DNA of 64,000 bases from Polyangiaceae bacterium (GTDB taxonomy: Bacteria > Myxococcota_A > Polyangia > Polyangiales > Polyangiaceae), in contig JAQSWN010000005.1 in the NCBI GenBank assembly GCA_029266615.1, positions 1 through 64,000 on the forward strand, in the 5' to 3' direction. The position numbers and the translations under genes were made by a program. A model generated the notes under the pieces. The model did no database searches and was not told where the DNA came from. It saw only the letters and a program-made list of their open reading frames with translations. This document shows, piece after piece, positions 16,988-25,404 of the stretch (position 1 is the stretch's first letter; each line of letters opens with the position of its first letter).

Positions 16988-18184
16988 TCATGCCAATTCG
17001 TCGAGCGTTCGTTGGTAGCAACCGAGGGTGAGCGCGGCGCACCGCTCCCAAGTGAACTTGCTTGCATGAAGGAGGCCGCGCGTGCGCAGCTCTCCGCGCA
17101 GCTCGGCGCTGGATACGAGTCGACGAAGCTGGTCCGCGAAGTGTTCCACGTCGAGCGCGGCCAACGTGAGCGCCGCGTCGCCCGCCACCTCGCCTAGCGA
17201 CGACAGGGCGGTGGTCAGGGTCGGCGCACCACAAGCCATCGCCTCCAGCACCGTGAGGCCGAAGCCCTCGTACGAAGATGGGAAAACGTGCGCGAGACAA
17301 TTCCGGTAGAGCGGGGCGACGTGCTTCTCCTCGGTGTAGCCGAGGATTTGGAAGCGGCCCCCAACGCCGCCCTGCTCTGCTTCGCGATTGAAGCGAACGC
17401 GGTCCCGCTGCGTGAGCGGCCCCGCGAACACCAAGCTAACGTCTTTAGCCACTCCGCTCCGCGCGAAGGCACGAATCAGCAAGGGCAGGTTCTTGCGCGT
17501 GTCTCCTGCGCCCAAATAGAACAAGAACGGCCCCGAGATGCCGAGCGCTCTCTCGAGCTGCTCTCGCTCACCGTCGGCCGCTTCCGGGCCGAAGCGCTGA
17601 TGGTCCACACCGTGGTGCACGACGTCGATGCGCTCGGGCGGGACGCCGAGCTGCTCGATCAAGTCACGGCGCGTGGCCTCGCTGATGGCAATGACTCGCG
17701 CAGCGCCCTTGTAGCGAGCCTTATCGCTCTCGCGTTGCAGCAGCCGCGCGCCCGGGACCGGAGAGAGGTAGTCATCGGCCAGCACGAGGGGGATCAGGTC
17801 GTGGCAGGTCACGATTCGGGGCGGGCAGGGGCCGCGCGGTGTCCCCGGGGGATCCGGCAAGTGCGCCAACCGGCACTCGAGGCGATTGAGTAATCCCCCG
17901 AGGAACAGCCGTCGCTCGAGCTTGTAGCGCCGATAGTGCCAGACCGAGGTCTTGACGCTCGGGTCTCCGCCGAACCCCATCGTCGCATCCTCGGCTCCCT
18001 CGGTCTTCCCCAGATGACGAACGAGACCGCTCACGCTGAGCTGCGCTCCTGGTAGGCCCGGATACTTCGGCAGCCAAGCAGCGCGATTGGCCAGCGCCGA
18101 GCACAAGCTGCGCACGTAGCGACCGATGCCGCGCTCGCGCGAGCCGGTGTTGAGGGCGGTCATGTCGACGAGGACGTCGCTCAT
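16988..18184 (-). CDS. GT4 family glycosyltransferase
   Basis: 398 residues from ATG 18184; the frame continues to 18355 but that part has no ribosome site and reads as shadow of the divergent methyltransferase. The Rossmann C-terminal lobe has YLGAGDTRKNLPLLIRAF and FPSSYEGFGLTVLEAMACG, the E-x7-E motif of retaining GT-B enzymes. The N-terminal DVLVDMTALNTGSRERGIGRY and the HDLIPL strand also fit mannosyl-/glucosyl-transferases of this family. It is the first gene of the minus-strand glycan operon and is divergent from the methyltransferase at 18345. Confidence 0.9.
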   Translation of the reverse strand: MSDVLVDMTALNTGSRERGIGRYVRSLCSALANRAAWLPKYPGLPGAQLSVSGLVRHLGKTEGAEDATMGFGGDPSVKTSVWHYRRYKLERRLFLGGLLNRLECRLAHLPDPPGTPRGPCPPRIVTCHDLIPLVLADDYLSPVPGARLLQRESDKARYKGAARVIAISEATRRDLIEQLGVPPERIDVVHHGVDHQRFGPEAADGEREQLERALGISGPFLFYLGAGDTRKNLPLLIRAFARSGVAKDVSLVFAGPLTQRDRVRFNREAEQGGVGGRFQILGYTEEKHVAPLYRNCLAHVFPSSYEGFGLTVLEAMACGAPTLTTALSSLGEVAGDAALTLAALDVEHFADQLRRLVSSAELRGELRTRGLLHASKFTWERCAALTLGCYQRTLDELA

Positions 18185-18344
18185 ACAAGGGCGCTTTCGC
18201 GCGTCTGCATGCTGGCAGCGGTTTTTGATGGCATCGGCAGGTCCGGAGGCCGCGAAACCTAGCCTCGAGCTGGCGCGGTTGCCAACCGTTCGCGGTCTCC
18301 GCGCGTCCTCTCCCAGCGCGGTGAGGTGACAGCTCGGTGGTGCA

Positions 18345-19055
18345 GTGGTACCCACGCTGCTACGTCGCGTGCCGGACGAAGAATACTACTACACCCAACA
18401 GCGCCCCGAGGTCGTTCGCCTCGTGCCCGAGGCCGTGCGCCGAGTGGTCGACGTTGGCTGCGGGAGCGGAGCGCTCGGTGCCTCAATCAAGCGGGCGATA
18501 CCGCTCGCTGAGGTCCGCGGCGTGGAGCTGATCCCGGCCCAAGCCGAAAAAGCGAAGACCGTCTTGAATGACGCGATTGCGGCGGATGCGTCCGCGCCGT
18601 TGCCTTCAGGCTGGCCGACGCCGGATTGCCTTATTTTCGCGGACGTGCTCGAGCACTTGGTGGACCCTTGGGCGACGCTGACTACCTGGCGAGCCCGTTG
18701 CGCTCCGAACGCCTGGGCCGTGATGAGCATACCCAACGTCTCTCACACCAGCGTCGTCTCTGGCTTGCAACGAGGCCGCTTCGAGTATGCGGAGGAGGGG
18801 CTGCTAGACCGAACGCATCTGCGCTTTTTCACGCGCCTGAGCGCTTGCGCCATGGTCGAAGGCGCCGGCTTCGAGATCGTGCGTCTCGAACGCACGTTCG
18901 CGTTGCCGGGACCCGCCCTGAAGCGCAAAGCGCTGTCGGCGTGGGTCAAGGCCACCCACCAGCCCGAGACCGAGCGCTCGAAATTCTTCGAGCCGCGGCA
19001 GTCACTGCTGGATACGCTGACCTTTCAGTTCCTGATTCTCGCTCGAGTGCCCTGA
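18345..19055 (+). CDS. Class I SAM-dependent methyltransferase
   Basis: 236 residues starting GTG 18345; an in-frame TGA at 18327 leaves no better start upstream. Motif I VVDVGCGSGALG (about 33-44), acidic E55-region GVELIP and motif II/IV DVLEHLVDPWATLTTW identify the Methyltransf_11/23 group that is common in O-antigen and glycopeptidolipid clusters. The LRFFT and GFEIVRLERT segments fit proteins that modify sugars or lipid-linked intermediates. It is divergent from the GT4 gene and shares its promoter region with it. Acceptor unknown. Confidence 0.87.
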   Translation: MVPTLLRRVPDEEYYYTQQRPEVVRLVPEAVRRVVDVGCGSGALGASIKRAIPLAEVRGVELIPAQAEKAKTVLNDAIAADASAPLPSGWPTPDCLIFADVLEHLVDPWATLTTWRARCAPNAWAVMSIPNVSHTSVVSGLQRGRFEYAEEGLLDRTHLRFFTRLSACAMVEGAGFEIVRLERTFALPGPALKRKALSAWVKATHQPETERSKFFEPRQSLLDTLTFQFLILARVP

Positions 19056-19176
19056 AGCGCCGCGGTATTAGTCGGGTCGAGCGCCCTTCCGTCATCGAAA
19101 GCGCTCGGGCTCGACGAGGCCGAGCGAGCGTCTTTCCTCGCTGGAAGCCGCACAATCCCGAAGGTATACGGCGCCC

Positions 19177-20178
19177 ATGACGTGGGCTCGGTCGTGGGCG
19201 TGGCTGGTCGCGCTGGCAGTAACGCTCTCGCCGGCGCTCGCGTTCGCGCGCGTTCCAACGCGGCTCGTCTACGTGCGGGCACCCTCGGCCGTGGATTGTC
19301 CGGACGAAGCGGCGCTTGGTAAGGCTGTCGCGGCTCGGCTCGGCTACGATCCCTTCTCGCCGTGGGGGGACCAAACCATTTTGGCGACCGTAGCCCGCGA
19401 AGGGGACGAGCTGCTCGGTCGAGCCGAGCTCGTCGACCACGACGGCATCTCGCAAGGGCGACGCGAGGTGCGGCTCGCTCATCGCGACTGCGCGGAGCTA
19501 CTCTTGACCCTGTCTTTGGCGATCAGCATCACCCTCGATCCTCTCTACATCGAGCGTGCACCTGAAGCCGCAGTGGAGCCACCGGTTCCAGAAGAGGAGC
19601 CGATCGACGTCCCCGCCGCTCTCCCGTCCGAGCCCGCGCCGCCCGTCGGACGCGACCCTAAACCGGCGCCCGTCCCCTCCGCGACGACGACCTGGCATCT
19701 GAACGCGGCGGTGCAAGGCTCCGTCCAGACCGCGCCAGGACTCGCGATGGGCGGCCGCGTCGGCATTGCCGCAAACCGCTCGCGTTGGGGGTTGGGGGTG
19801 GAAGTCTCGGGGTTCTTACCGAGGACGCGCGCGCACGCGAACGGCGGGGAAGCGAGCGTGCGGCTCACATCGCTCGCGGTGACTCCGTGCCTTCGCGTGC
19901 TCGTTCCGCTTTCACTGTGCGGGCTCGCATCCCTCGGTCTGATGCACGCTGAAGGCAGCGGCGTCGAAGAGCCGCGCACGGGCGACATCCTGTTCCCCAC
20001 GCTCGGCGTTCGGGCCGCGTTCGGGTTGCCGCTGGGGAGCAGGTTCGAGCTCTTCGCCAGCGTGGACCTCGCCGCGGCCCTGAACCGCCCGCGATTTCAG
20101 CTGAATGCAAGCGACGTCTGGCGCCCTGGCCCCATGGTCGCGCAGGGCGCAATCGGCGTGGCCGCGCGTTTTTTTTGA
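19177..20178 (+). CDS. Secreted outer-membrane-type protein of unknown family
   Basis: 333 residues. An N-terminal signal peptide ends near AFA (about 21-23). The mature N-terminal half has a conserved block with two Cys (VDCPDEAALGKAVAARLGYDPF, RDCAELLLTLSLAISITLDP), then a Pro/Glu linker (about 130-170). The C-terminal half shows alternating beta-strand segments and ends in Phe-Phe, as expected for an OmpA/beta-barrel-type C-terminus. It begins a tightly packed plus-strand run: the stop is followed within 33 bp by the sigma factor gene. Function unknown; a periplasmic or surface sensor for the sigma factor is plausible. Confidence 0.72.
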   Translation: MTWARSWAWLVALAVTLSPALAFARVPTRLVYVRAPSAVDCPDEAALGKAVAARLGYDPFSPWGDQTILATVAREGDELLGRAELVDHDGISQGRREVRLAHRDCAELLLTLSLAISITLDPLYIERAPEAAVEPPVPEEEPIDVPAALPSEPAPPVGRDPKPAPVPSATTTWHLNAAVQGSVQTAPGLAMGGRVGIAANRSRWGLGVEVSGFLPRTRAHANGGEASVRLTSLAVTPCLRVLVPLSLCGLASLGLMHAEGSGVEEPRTGDILFPTLGVRAAFGLPLGSRFELFASVDLAAALNRPRFQLNASDVWRPGPMVAQGAIGVAARFF

Positions 20179-20210
20179 CGGACCCGGCTCCGCCGCAACG
20201 AGCATTAGCA

Positions 20211-20762
20211 GTGAGCACGTCTCCGGCCCTCCAGCAATCCGAGCCCCATGGGCCGCGAAGCCTGGCGGACGTGTTCGAGCAGGAGTTTCGCTACGTGTGG
20301 AACAGCTTGCGCCGCCTGGGCGTCCAGGCGCGAGATCTGGAAGACGTCACTCACGAGGTATTCGTGCGCGTGCACGACCAATGGCCCCTGTACGACGCGG
20401 AGCGGCCGCTCCGGCCGTGGCTATTCGGTATCGCGCTCGGGCTCGCCACCAACTACCGCCGGCTCGCTCGTCACCGCGTGGACCTCGTCGCGGAGGTTCC
20501 GGACACCTCGGACCCCGCGGACGACGCTGAAGATGGCCTGGTGCGGCGCCAAGAAGCCGAGCTGGTGCACGCTGCGTTGCAAAGGGTGCCGTTGGAGCAG
20601 CGCGCCGTGCTCGTCCTGCACGAGCTGGACGGCTTTTCGGTACCGGACATCGCGACCACGCTCGCGCTCAGCGTGAACACGGCCTACTCCCGGCTCCGCC
20701 TGGGCCGCGAAGCCTTCCGCACCTCGTTCCGTCGCTTGGCGACACAGAAGGGTTGGCGATGA
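20211..20762 (+). CDS. ECF-type RNA polymerase sigma factor
   Basis: 183 residues from GTG 20211; a longer form from TTG 20175, which overlaps the previous stop, is also possible and neither has a clear Shine-Dalgarno site. Region 2 shows VFEQEFRYVWNSLRRLGV and DLEDVTHEVFVRVHDQ; region 4 shows LEQRAVLVLHELDGFSVPDIATTLALSVNTAYSRLRLGREAF. This is a typical ECF factor of the 'ECF41/SigW-like' length class. Its stop overlaps the next gene as ATGA, implying translational coupling with a putative partner/anti-sigma protein. The upstream gene encodes an envelope protein. Confidence 0.9.
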   Translation: MSTSPALQQSEPHGPRSLADVFEQEFRYVWNSLRRLGVQARDLEDVTHEVFVRVHDQWPLYDAERPLRPWLFGIALGLATNYRRLARHRVDLVAEVPDTSDPADDAEDGLVRRQEAELVHAALQRVPLEQRAVLVLHELDGFSVPDIATTLALSVNTAYSRLRLGREAFRTSFRRLATQKGWR

Positions 20763-21445
20763 CGCGTCGAACCTTGCCCTCGGATCCTCTGAACCTCCTG
20801 CGCGAAGCTCCGGACATGGCCCCTCCAGAAGGTGCCGCCGCTCGCATCGCGGCTAAGCTCGCGGTGCTGGGGAGCGCGGCCGCGTTGGGAACGGGCGTGG
20901 CGTCTCTAGCCGCGCCGAGCAGTGGCACTTGGCAGGCCCTGGGGGAGCGCTTCGTGCGTTGGTCCTTGGCGCCGCTGGGCGTGGGCATCGCGCTCGGCGC
21001 GGGGGGCCAGGCTCTCGTCACGAGCCACCGCGACTCTGCGCCGCCGCTGCCCGTCCTGAGCGCATCCCCGATCGTGACTGCTTCGGCACCGCTCGAATTG
21101 GCGGAGCTTCCTCCGCCTCTTCCCTCTGTAGGTCCCAAGCAAGTCGCACCAAAGAGCAACGCGAGCACGGTCACGGAAGAGCGAACGCTGCTCGACCAAG
21201 CGCGCCGCCAACTCGCATCCGGCGAACCTGTGCGGGCCCTCACGTTCTTGGAAGCCCACGCGCTACGGTTCGGCCGAGGCGAGCTGGTGGAAGAGCGCGA
21301 AGCGATGTGGATCAACGTGTTGGCCCGGCTCGGCCGTGGCGAAGAAGCGAAGGCGCGTGGCGAGCAATTCCAAGCGCGTTTTCCGAAGAGCCTGATGGGG
21401 GCGAGCGTGCGCGCCGCGCTCAGTGCGGCGGACGCAGCGAAGTGA
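20759..21445 (+). CDS. Putative sigma-associated membrane protein (anti-sigma candidate)
   Basis: 228 residues from ATG 20759 (ATGA overlap with the sigma gene; the TTG at 20753 is less likely). There is a cytoplasmic N-terminus of about 60 residues, weakly hydrophobic segments at about 35-55 and 68-88 (WSLAPLGVGIALGAGG), a Pro/Ser linker, and a C-terminal TPR-like block (about 143-225) with LDQARRQLASGEPVRALTFLEAH. No ZAS zinc motif is seen. The gene order and coupling make it a likely regulator of the sigma factor, as in many myxobacterial sigma/TPR pairs, but this is inference. Confidence 0.7.
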   Translation: MTRRTLPSDPLNLLREAPDMAPPEGAAARIAAKLAVLGSAAALGTGVASLAAPSSGTWQALGERFVRWSLAPLGVGIALGAGGQALVTSHRDSAPPLPVLSASPIVTASAPLELAELPPPLPSVGPKQVAPKSNASTVTEERTLLDQARRQLASGEPVRALTFLEAHALRFGRGELVEEREAMWINVLARLGRGEEAKARGEQFQARFPKSLMGASVRAALSAADAAK

Positions 21446-21488
21446 AAGGGGTAGCTCGGAAGCGAGCTGCAAAATGGTGGAGGCGATG

Positions 21489-22529
21489 ATGCTGAACTGG
21501 AAAGGAGCTATATTTTTCGGAGCGCTCGCTACGCTCGCTTGCGGCAAATCCACAGATCTGGGCTCAAACTCAGGCTGGCTGGACGTGCCCGAGGACGCTG
21601 CAGCCGAGGATGAGGCTCAAATCCTTTACGATAACCCGCGTGAGCTCGTGTTCGGCCTCGCGTTGCACGACACGACGTTGTTCGCGTTGGTCCGGCAGGA
21701 CGGCGACTCTCAGCTCGTATCGTGTCCCGTCGCTCGTTGTGGAAGCGAGCGCACCATCTTAGCTCGTGGCGGGACGTTCGCCCAAATAGCCGATACCTTC
21801 ACGAAAACTCCGCTCGTCATCGTTGGGGGGCAGCTCGCTTGGTTTGTCGGGCCGCCCGGCGCCAGCATCGCGACTTGTCCGACTACCGGTTGCGACGAGC
21901 CCAACGTCGTCGAGTCAGGCTCCATCGACGGCAATGTCGACGGGCTGGCTGCCGATGATGAGAGCGTCTATTGGACGAGCGGGTGGGAGCGGAGCTCCAT
22001 TTGGAGACTTCGAGTAGGAGAGTCAACTCCTCAGCTAGTTCGACACCTGCCGACTCGGCCAACCGGGATCGTGACCGAGCACGATGAATTCGTTTATTAC
22101 GTCACGGCGGACGGTATCAGCCGAGCCCGCAAGGACGGCAGCGCAGACCCCGAGGTAGTGGTGGAGGAGCGCGAGATTCACGGGATGGCGGCTGGTGCAG
22201 ATGCGCTTTACTACACGACGCGCACCTTGGCCGGCCGCATCGTTCGTTGCCCTTGGTCTGCAGCGTGCGAAGCCACGTCGCTGGTCAAACGTCAGCGATT
22301 CCCGACGACGCTGCGTCATGCGGGAATCGAGTTGTTTTGGCTGAGCTTCCCGTTCGGCGGCATCGTCAATGGGCTAGACACGACCGGTAAACTATCCAGC
22401 TGCCGTCTACCGGAGTGTGACGAGGTGCAAGATGTTGACGTCCGGTTCGACACGACTACTTCCGTGGCCGCCAGCAGCAGCTTCTTGGTGTGGACGGAGC
22501 CAGGCGTCATACGGAGCTTGTCGCGGTGA
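21489..22529 (+). CDS. Lipoprotein, propeller-like repeats (first of two)
   Basis: 346 residues from ATG 21489, chosen because GGAGG lies 5 nt upstream (21479-21483) and a lipoprotein signal follows with lipobox LATLAC. The mature protein shows repeats of the form 'aDDeSVYWTsg' and 'haGIELFWLSF', each about 45 residues with aromatic dyads such as YW/YY/FW; this is the signature of a six- to seven-bladed beta-propeller often called DUF5050-like in myxobacteria. Cys pairs (SCPVARCGSE, CRLPECDE) are spaced as disulfides. It starts 43 bp after the sigma-partner gene and overlaps the next lipoprotein gene. Function unknown. Confidence 0.75.
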   Translation: MLNWKGAIFFGALATLACGKSTDLGSNSGWLDVPEDAAAEDEAQILYDNPRELVFGLALHDTTLFALVRQDGDSQLVSCPVARCGSERTILARGGTFAQIADTFTKTPLVIVGGQLAWFVGPPGASIATCPTTGCDEPNVVESGSIDGNVDGLAADDESVYWTSGWERSSIWRLRVGESTPQLVRHLPTRPTGIVTEHDEFVYYVTADGISRARKDGSADPEVVVEEREIHGMAAGADALYYTTRTLAGRIVRCPWSAACEATSLVKRQRFPTTLRHAGIELFWLSFPFGGIVNGLDTTGKLSSCRLPECDEVQDVDVRFDTTTSVAASSSFLVWTEPGVIRSLSR

Positions 22530-23680
22530 GCCACCAGCTACACGGTCGCGCCGCCGTAGCCTGCCTACTCGCGCTAAACCTAGCTGGTTGCGGCGGGCGA
22601 GTGGACTTGGGCGGGGCTTCCAGGACTGCTCCTGATGAGTCAGGCATCGGTGCGGGTGGCGCTTCTAGTCTCGAGCCGCCCGTTGAAAGCGAAGAGATCT
22701 TTCGCGTGGACGGCCTCAGCTACGGGAGTCTGGCCGTCTCGGATTCAGACTTAATTCTGAGCGGCTTCGAGGACTCTGACGGCAGCGTGGTCTACGGCTG
22801 CGACAAAGCGCACTGCGACCGCGGCCTCCAGCGTCTACCGCAGACCATCCCATTCTCTTCGCTCCAGGTATACGGCGACAGGCTTGCGGGAGCTCGTGGG
22901 CAGCCGCTCCAGGATCTGCGATCTTTCGGTACTTACGAGCTTCCCCGCCTCGCGGACGAAAAGATCGTGATTCACGACTTGCCTGGCCCCACTCGCCCAC
23001 GCTTCCATGGCGGTTTCGTGTACTGGACGCTCCCTATTGAGGAGGGCGTCTATCGCTGCGCCCTGCCGGACTGCCCAGAAGGACCTGAACGGCTGGGGCG
23101 AGGCCGGGGCGATGTAGTGATCGCCGGCGAGTATGCGTTCTGGACCGCTGGTCTTACGGCCGTTTACCGAGCTCACCTGCCTGGGCCCGAGTCGCCCGAA
23201 GCGCTGCTTCTGGACGACACGCTCGGCTCCGTAGGCTCAATCAGCTCCGCTTCAGCCGAGGGCCGCCAGCTCTTGGCTGGGTCGGAGAGTCACCTCTACG
23301 CGGCATCTTTGGAACAACCCGCGGCCATGGGCGACTCCGCTCCGTCGCGCATCTTCCGCTGGCCCGCCGGGGGAGGACCGCGCGAGCTCGTGGTGGAGGC
23401 CGAGGAGGAGATCGACGGTATTTTCGCGTTCGGCGATGAGTTGGTGTGGACCACTAGGCACGGGACGGGCGGACGGCTTTTTAGCTGCGTAGCGAGCTCT
23501 TGTGACGAAACGACGCGGCCTCTGGGATTGGTCGGGTTTCAATCGCGAGCCGTGGCTGCGGACGAAACGCACCTGTATTGGCTTGCGGCAGTCCCCGATC
23601 CTTCTCCGCAGCACGCAGGCGAGATCGTGGCACGGACACGCGCAGTCCGTCGCGTCGCGCTCATCGATCCGGGAGATTGA
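22526..23680 (+). CDS. Lipoprotein, propeller-like repeats (second of two)
   Basis: 384 residues from GTG 22526, which overlaps the stop of the previous gene as GTGA; the in-frame extension upstream to 22490 is not needed. The lipobox is LNLAGC, after a short hydrophobic signal. Repeats such as GGFVYWTLP, GEYAFWTAG, GDELVWTTR and ETHLYWLAA recur about every 45-55 residues, the same propeller pattern as the previous protein, with paired Cys (CDKAHCD, CALPDC, CVASSC). It is therefore a paralogue of the preceding gene. Both would face the periplasm or surface. Function unknown. Confidence 0.75.
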   Translation: MSHQLHGRAAVACLLALNLAGCGGRVDLGGASRTAPDESGIGAGGASSLEPPVESEEIFRVDGLSYGSLAVSDSDLILSGFEDSDGSVVYGCDKAHCDRGLQRLPQTIPFSSLQVYGDRLAGARGQPLQDLRSFGTYELPRLADEKIVIHDLPGPTRPRFHGGFVYWTLPIEEGVYRCALPDCPEGPERLGRGRGDVVIAGEYAFWTAGLTAVYRAHLPGPESPEALLLDDTLGSVGSISSASAEGRQLLAGSESHLYAASLEQPAAMGDSAPSRIFRWPAGGGPRELVVEAEEEIDGIFAFGDELVWTTRHGTGGRLFSCVASSCDETTRPLGLVGFQSRAVAADETHLYWLAAVPDPSPQHAGEIVARTRAVRRVALIDPGD

Positions 23681-23820
23681 GGAGCTGGCGGATGCTTGGG
23701 ACGCCGCCCTCGACGTGTGCCGCGCTTGCCACACGAGTGCTGCTACGGCACAGCGCGCCGCAAGCTGGTTGAACAAGTCGCGCGCTGTGGCGCGATCGCC
23801 CGAGCCTGCTAAGTTGCAGG

Positions 23821-24675
23821 ATGCTTCGAGGGATCATCTCGCGGCGCGCCTGGGCGGGGGCGGCGCTGCTGCTACTGGGGACGAGCGCCGCCAACGCGGA
23901 GCCGGACCGCGTCGCCAAACAAGGCCAGATCAGCGTCGTTACCTACAACGTGGCCGGGCTCCCGGAGGGGCTCTCCAACGTGACGCCGACGCGCAACTTG
24001 CCCGTCATCGGCGAGCTACTCAACAAGTTCGACGTGGCGTTGGTGCAGGAGGACTTCGCGTATCCGGAGCTGCTGAGGCAGAACTTGCGGCTGCCTTACA
24101 AGTCGGCGGCATTCGTACGTGGCAATCAGCTGCATTTTGGAGACGGGTTGAGCTTGTTCAGCAAGCTGCCCTTGGCGGACGTGAAGCGCGCGGCATGGAG
24201 CACGTGTCACGGTATCATCGACTCGTATCAAGATTGTCTCACTCCTAAGGGTTTCGCTCACAGCCGTCTCGAGCTTGCGCCGGGGGTGCTGGTGGACGTG
24301 TACGACGTGCACCTGGACGCCGGGCCCGGTGCGGGGGATCGCAAGGCGCGCGCGTTACAGGTCGACCAGCTCGTGGAGGCGATCGAGAAGACTTCGGCGG
24401 GTCGCGCGCTGGTGCTCGGCGGTGATTTCAATCTCACCTCGGCGGAGCTGCCCGCGTTCAAGAAGCGCATGGCGGCGCTCGGCATCACGGATGCGTGCGA
24501 CGAGGCGCGTTGCGCGCAACCCTGGCGGATCGACCGCGTGCTGCTGCGCGGCAATCCCGCCGTGTCGCTCAAGACGAAGACGTGGCGGCTCGCGGCGGGC
24601 TTTCGCGACGGAAGTGGCCGCGCGCTATCGGATCACGAGCCGGTGGTGGTGACGGTCGGCTGGGCCACCAAGTAG
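23821..24675 (+). CDS. Secreted endonuclease/exonuclease/phosphatase-family protein
   Basis: 284 residues with an N-terminal signal ending at ANA (about 22-26). The EEP fold motifs are seen in order: VVTYNVAG (Asn metal ligand), ALVQEDF (Glu), GDFN, and the C-terminal SDHEP (Asp-His). Sphingomyelinase C, nuclease and inositol phosphatase members share these motifs. Because it is exported, phospholipid or extracellular nucleic acid degradation is plausible, with no way to choose between them here. Its 3' end overlaps the kinase remnant on the opposite strand by 43 bp. It lies about 140 bp after the lipoprotein run. Confidence 0.88.
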   Translation: MLRGIISRRAWAGAALLLLGTSAANAEPDRVAKQGQISVVTYNVAGLPEGLSNVTPTRNLPVIGELLNKFDVALVQEDFAYPELLRQNLRLPYKSAAFVRGNQLHFGDGLSLFSKLPLADVKRAAWSTCHGIIDSYQDCLTPKGFAHSRLELAPGVLVDVYDVHLDAGPGAGDRKARALQVDQLVEAIEKTSAGRALVLGGDFNLTSAELPAFKKRMAALGITDACDEARCAQPWRIDRVLLRGNPAVSLKTKTWRLAAGFRDGSGRALSDHEPVVVTVGWATK

Positions 24676-25404
24676 CGCTTCACGCGATCCCGAGGCGGTG
24701 TAAGTCGGGCTTGGTGACCCATCACGCGCGTTGCGCCGTCCGGCGCCTCCGGGCGCGGCGGCATCAGGCTCCGAAAGCTATTGAACACGGCGTCCAGCGA
24801 CTCCAGCGCCGCGAGTAGCTCCACCGCGCTCGGGAAGCGGTCTTGGGGGCGACGCTGTACCGCACGCTCCACCACGCGCGACAGCGCTAGCGGTACCTCT
24901 GGCACTGCTGAGCGGTACCAAGTCGCGGGTGATCACCGCCACCGCAATTTCCGGTGGGGTGAGGTCGGCGTGCGGAATCGCCCCTGTCGCGAGCTCGTAC
25001 AGCACCAGACCGAGTGCGAACACGTCGCTCGCGGCGGAGCCGGGCGCGCCCTGCCACACCTCTGGAGCCACATACAGGGGCGTGCCGACGAGCGTGCCGG
25101 TAGCGGTCTTGGCCATTTCCGCCAGATCGAGCGACGCGAGATCCATCGCTTCGCCCGCAGGCGCTTCGTGGTCCAGCGGCAGACCCAGCTTGGCCAGTCC
25201 GAAGTCGACGAGCTTGAGCTCGCCCGTCTCACTCTCCAGGATGTTCGCCGGCTTCACGTCGCGGTGCAGCACCCCGCGCGACTGCGCAAACGAAAGCGCG
25301 CGGCTCGCCCCCAGGCCGACCCGCAACACCTCGCTCCAATGCGCCGGGCGCGGCATCTCCTGGATGAAGGGTGCGCTCAGGGAGCCGCTCGATAACCGCG
25401 CCAA
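24633..25404 (-). pseudogene. Ser/Thr protein kinase remnant, truncated and frameshifted
   Basis: Catalytic-lobe motifs of a eukaryotic-like kinase are present: HRDVKPANIL, VDFGLAKLG, GTLVGTPLYVAPEVW and SDVFALGLVLYEL. The N-lobe with glycine loop and catalytic Lys is missing; the frame begins only about 44 residues before HRD, where the esterase gene ends. The frame then breaks near 24905-24920: the first frame runs on as low-complexity Arg/Pro, while the second frame continues the kinase with PEVPLALSRVVERAVQRRPQDRFPSAVELL. A one-base indel explains this. Dead as a kinase; the frameshift alone could be a sequencing error, but the N-lobe loss could not. Confidence 0.8.
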
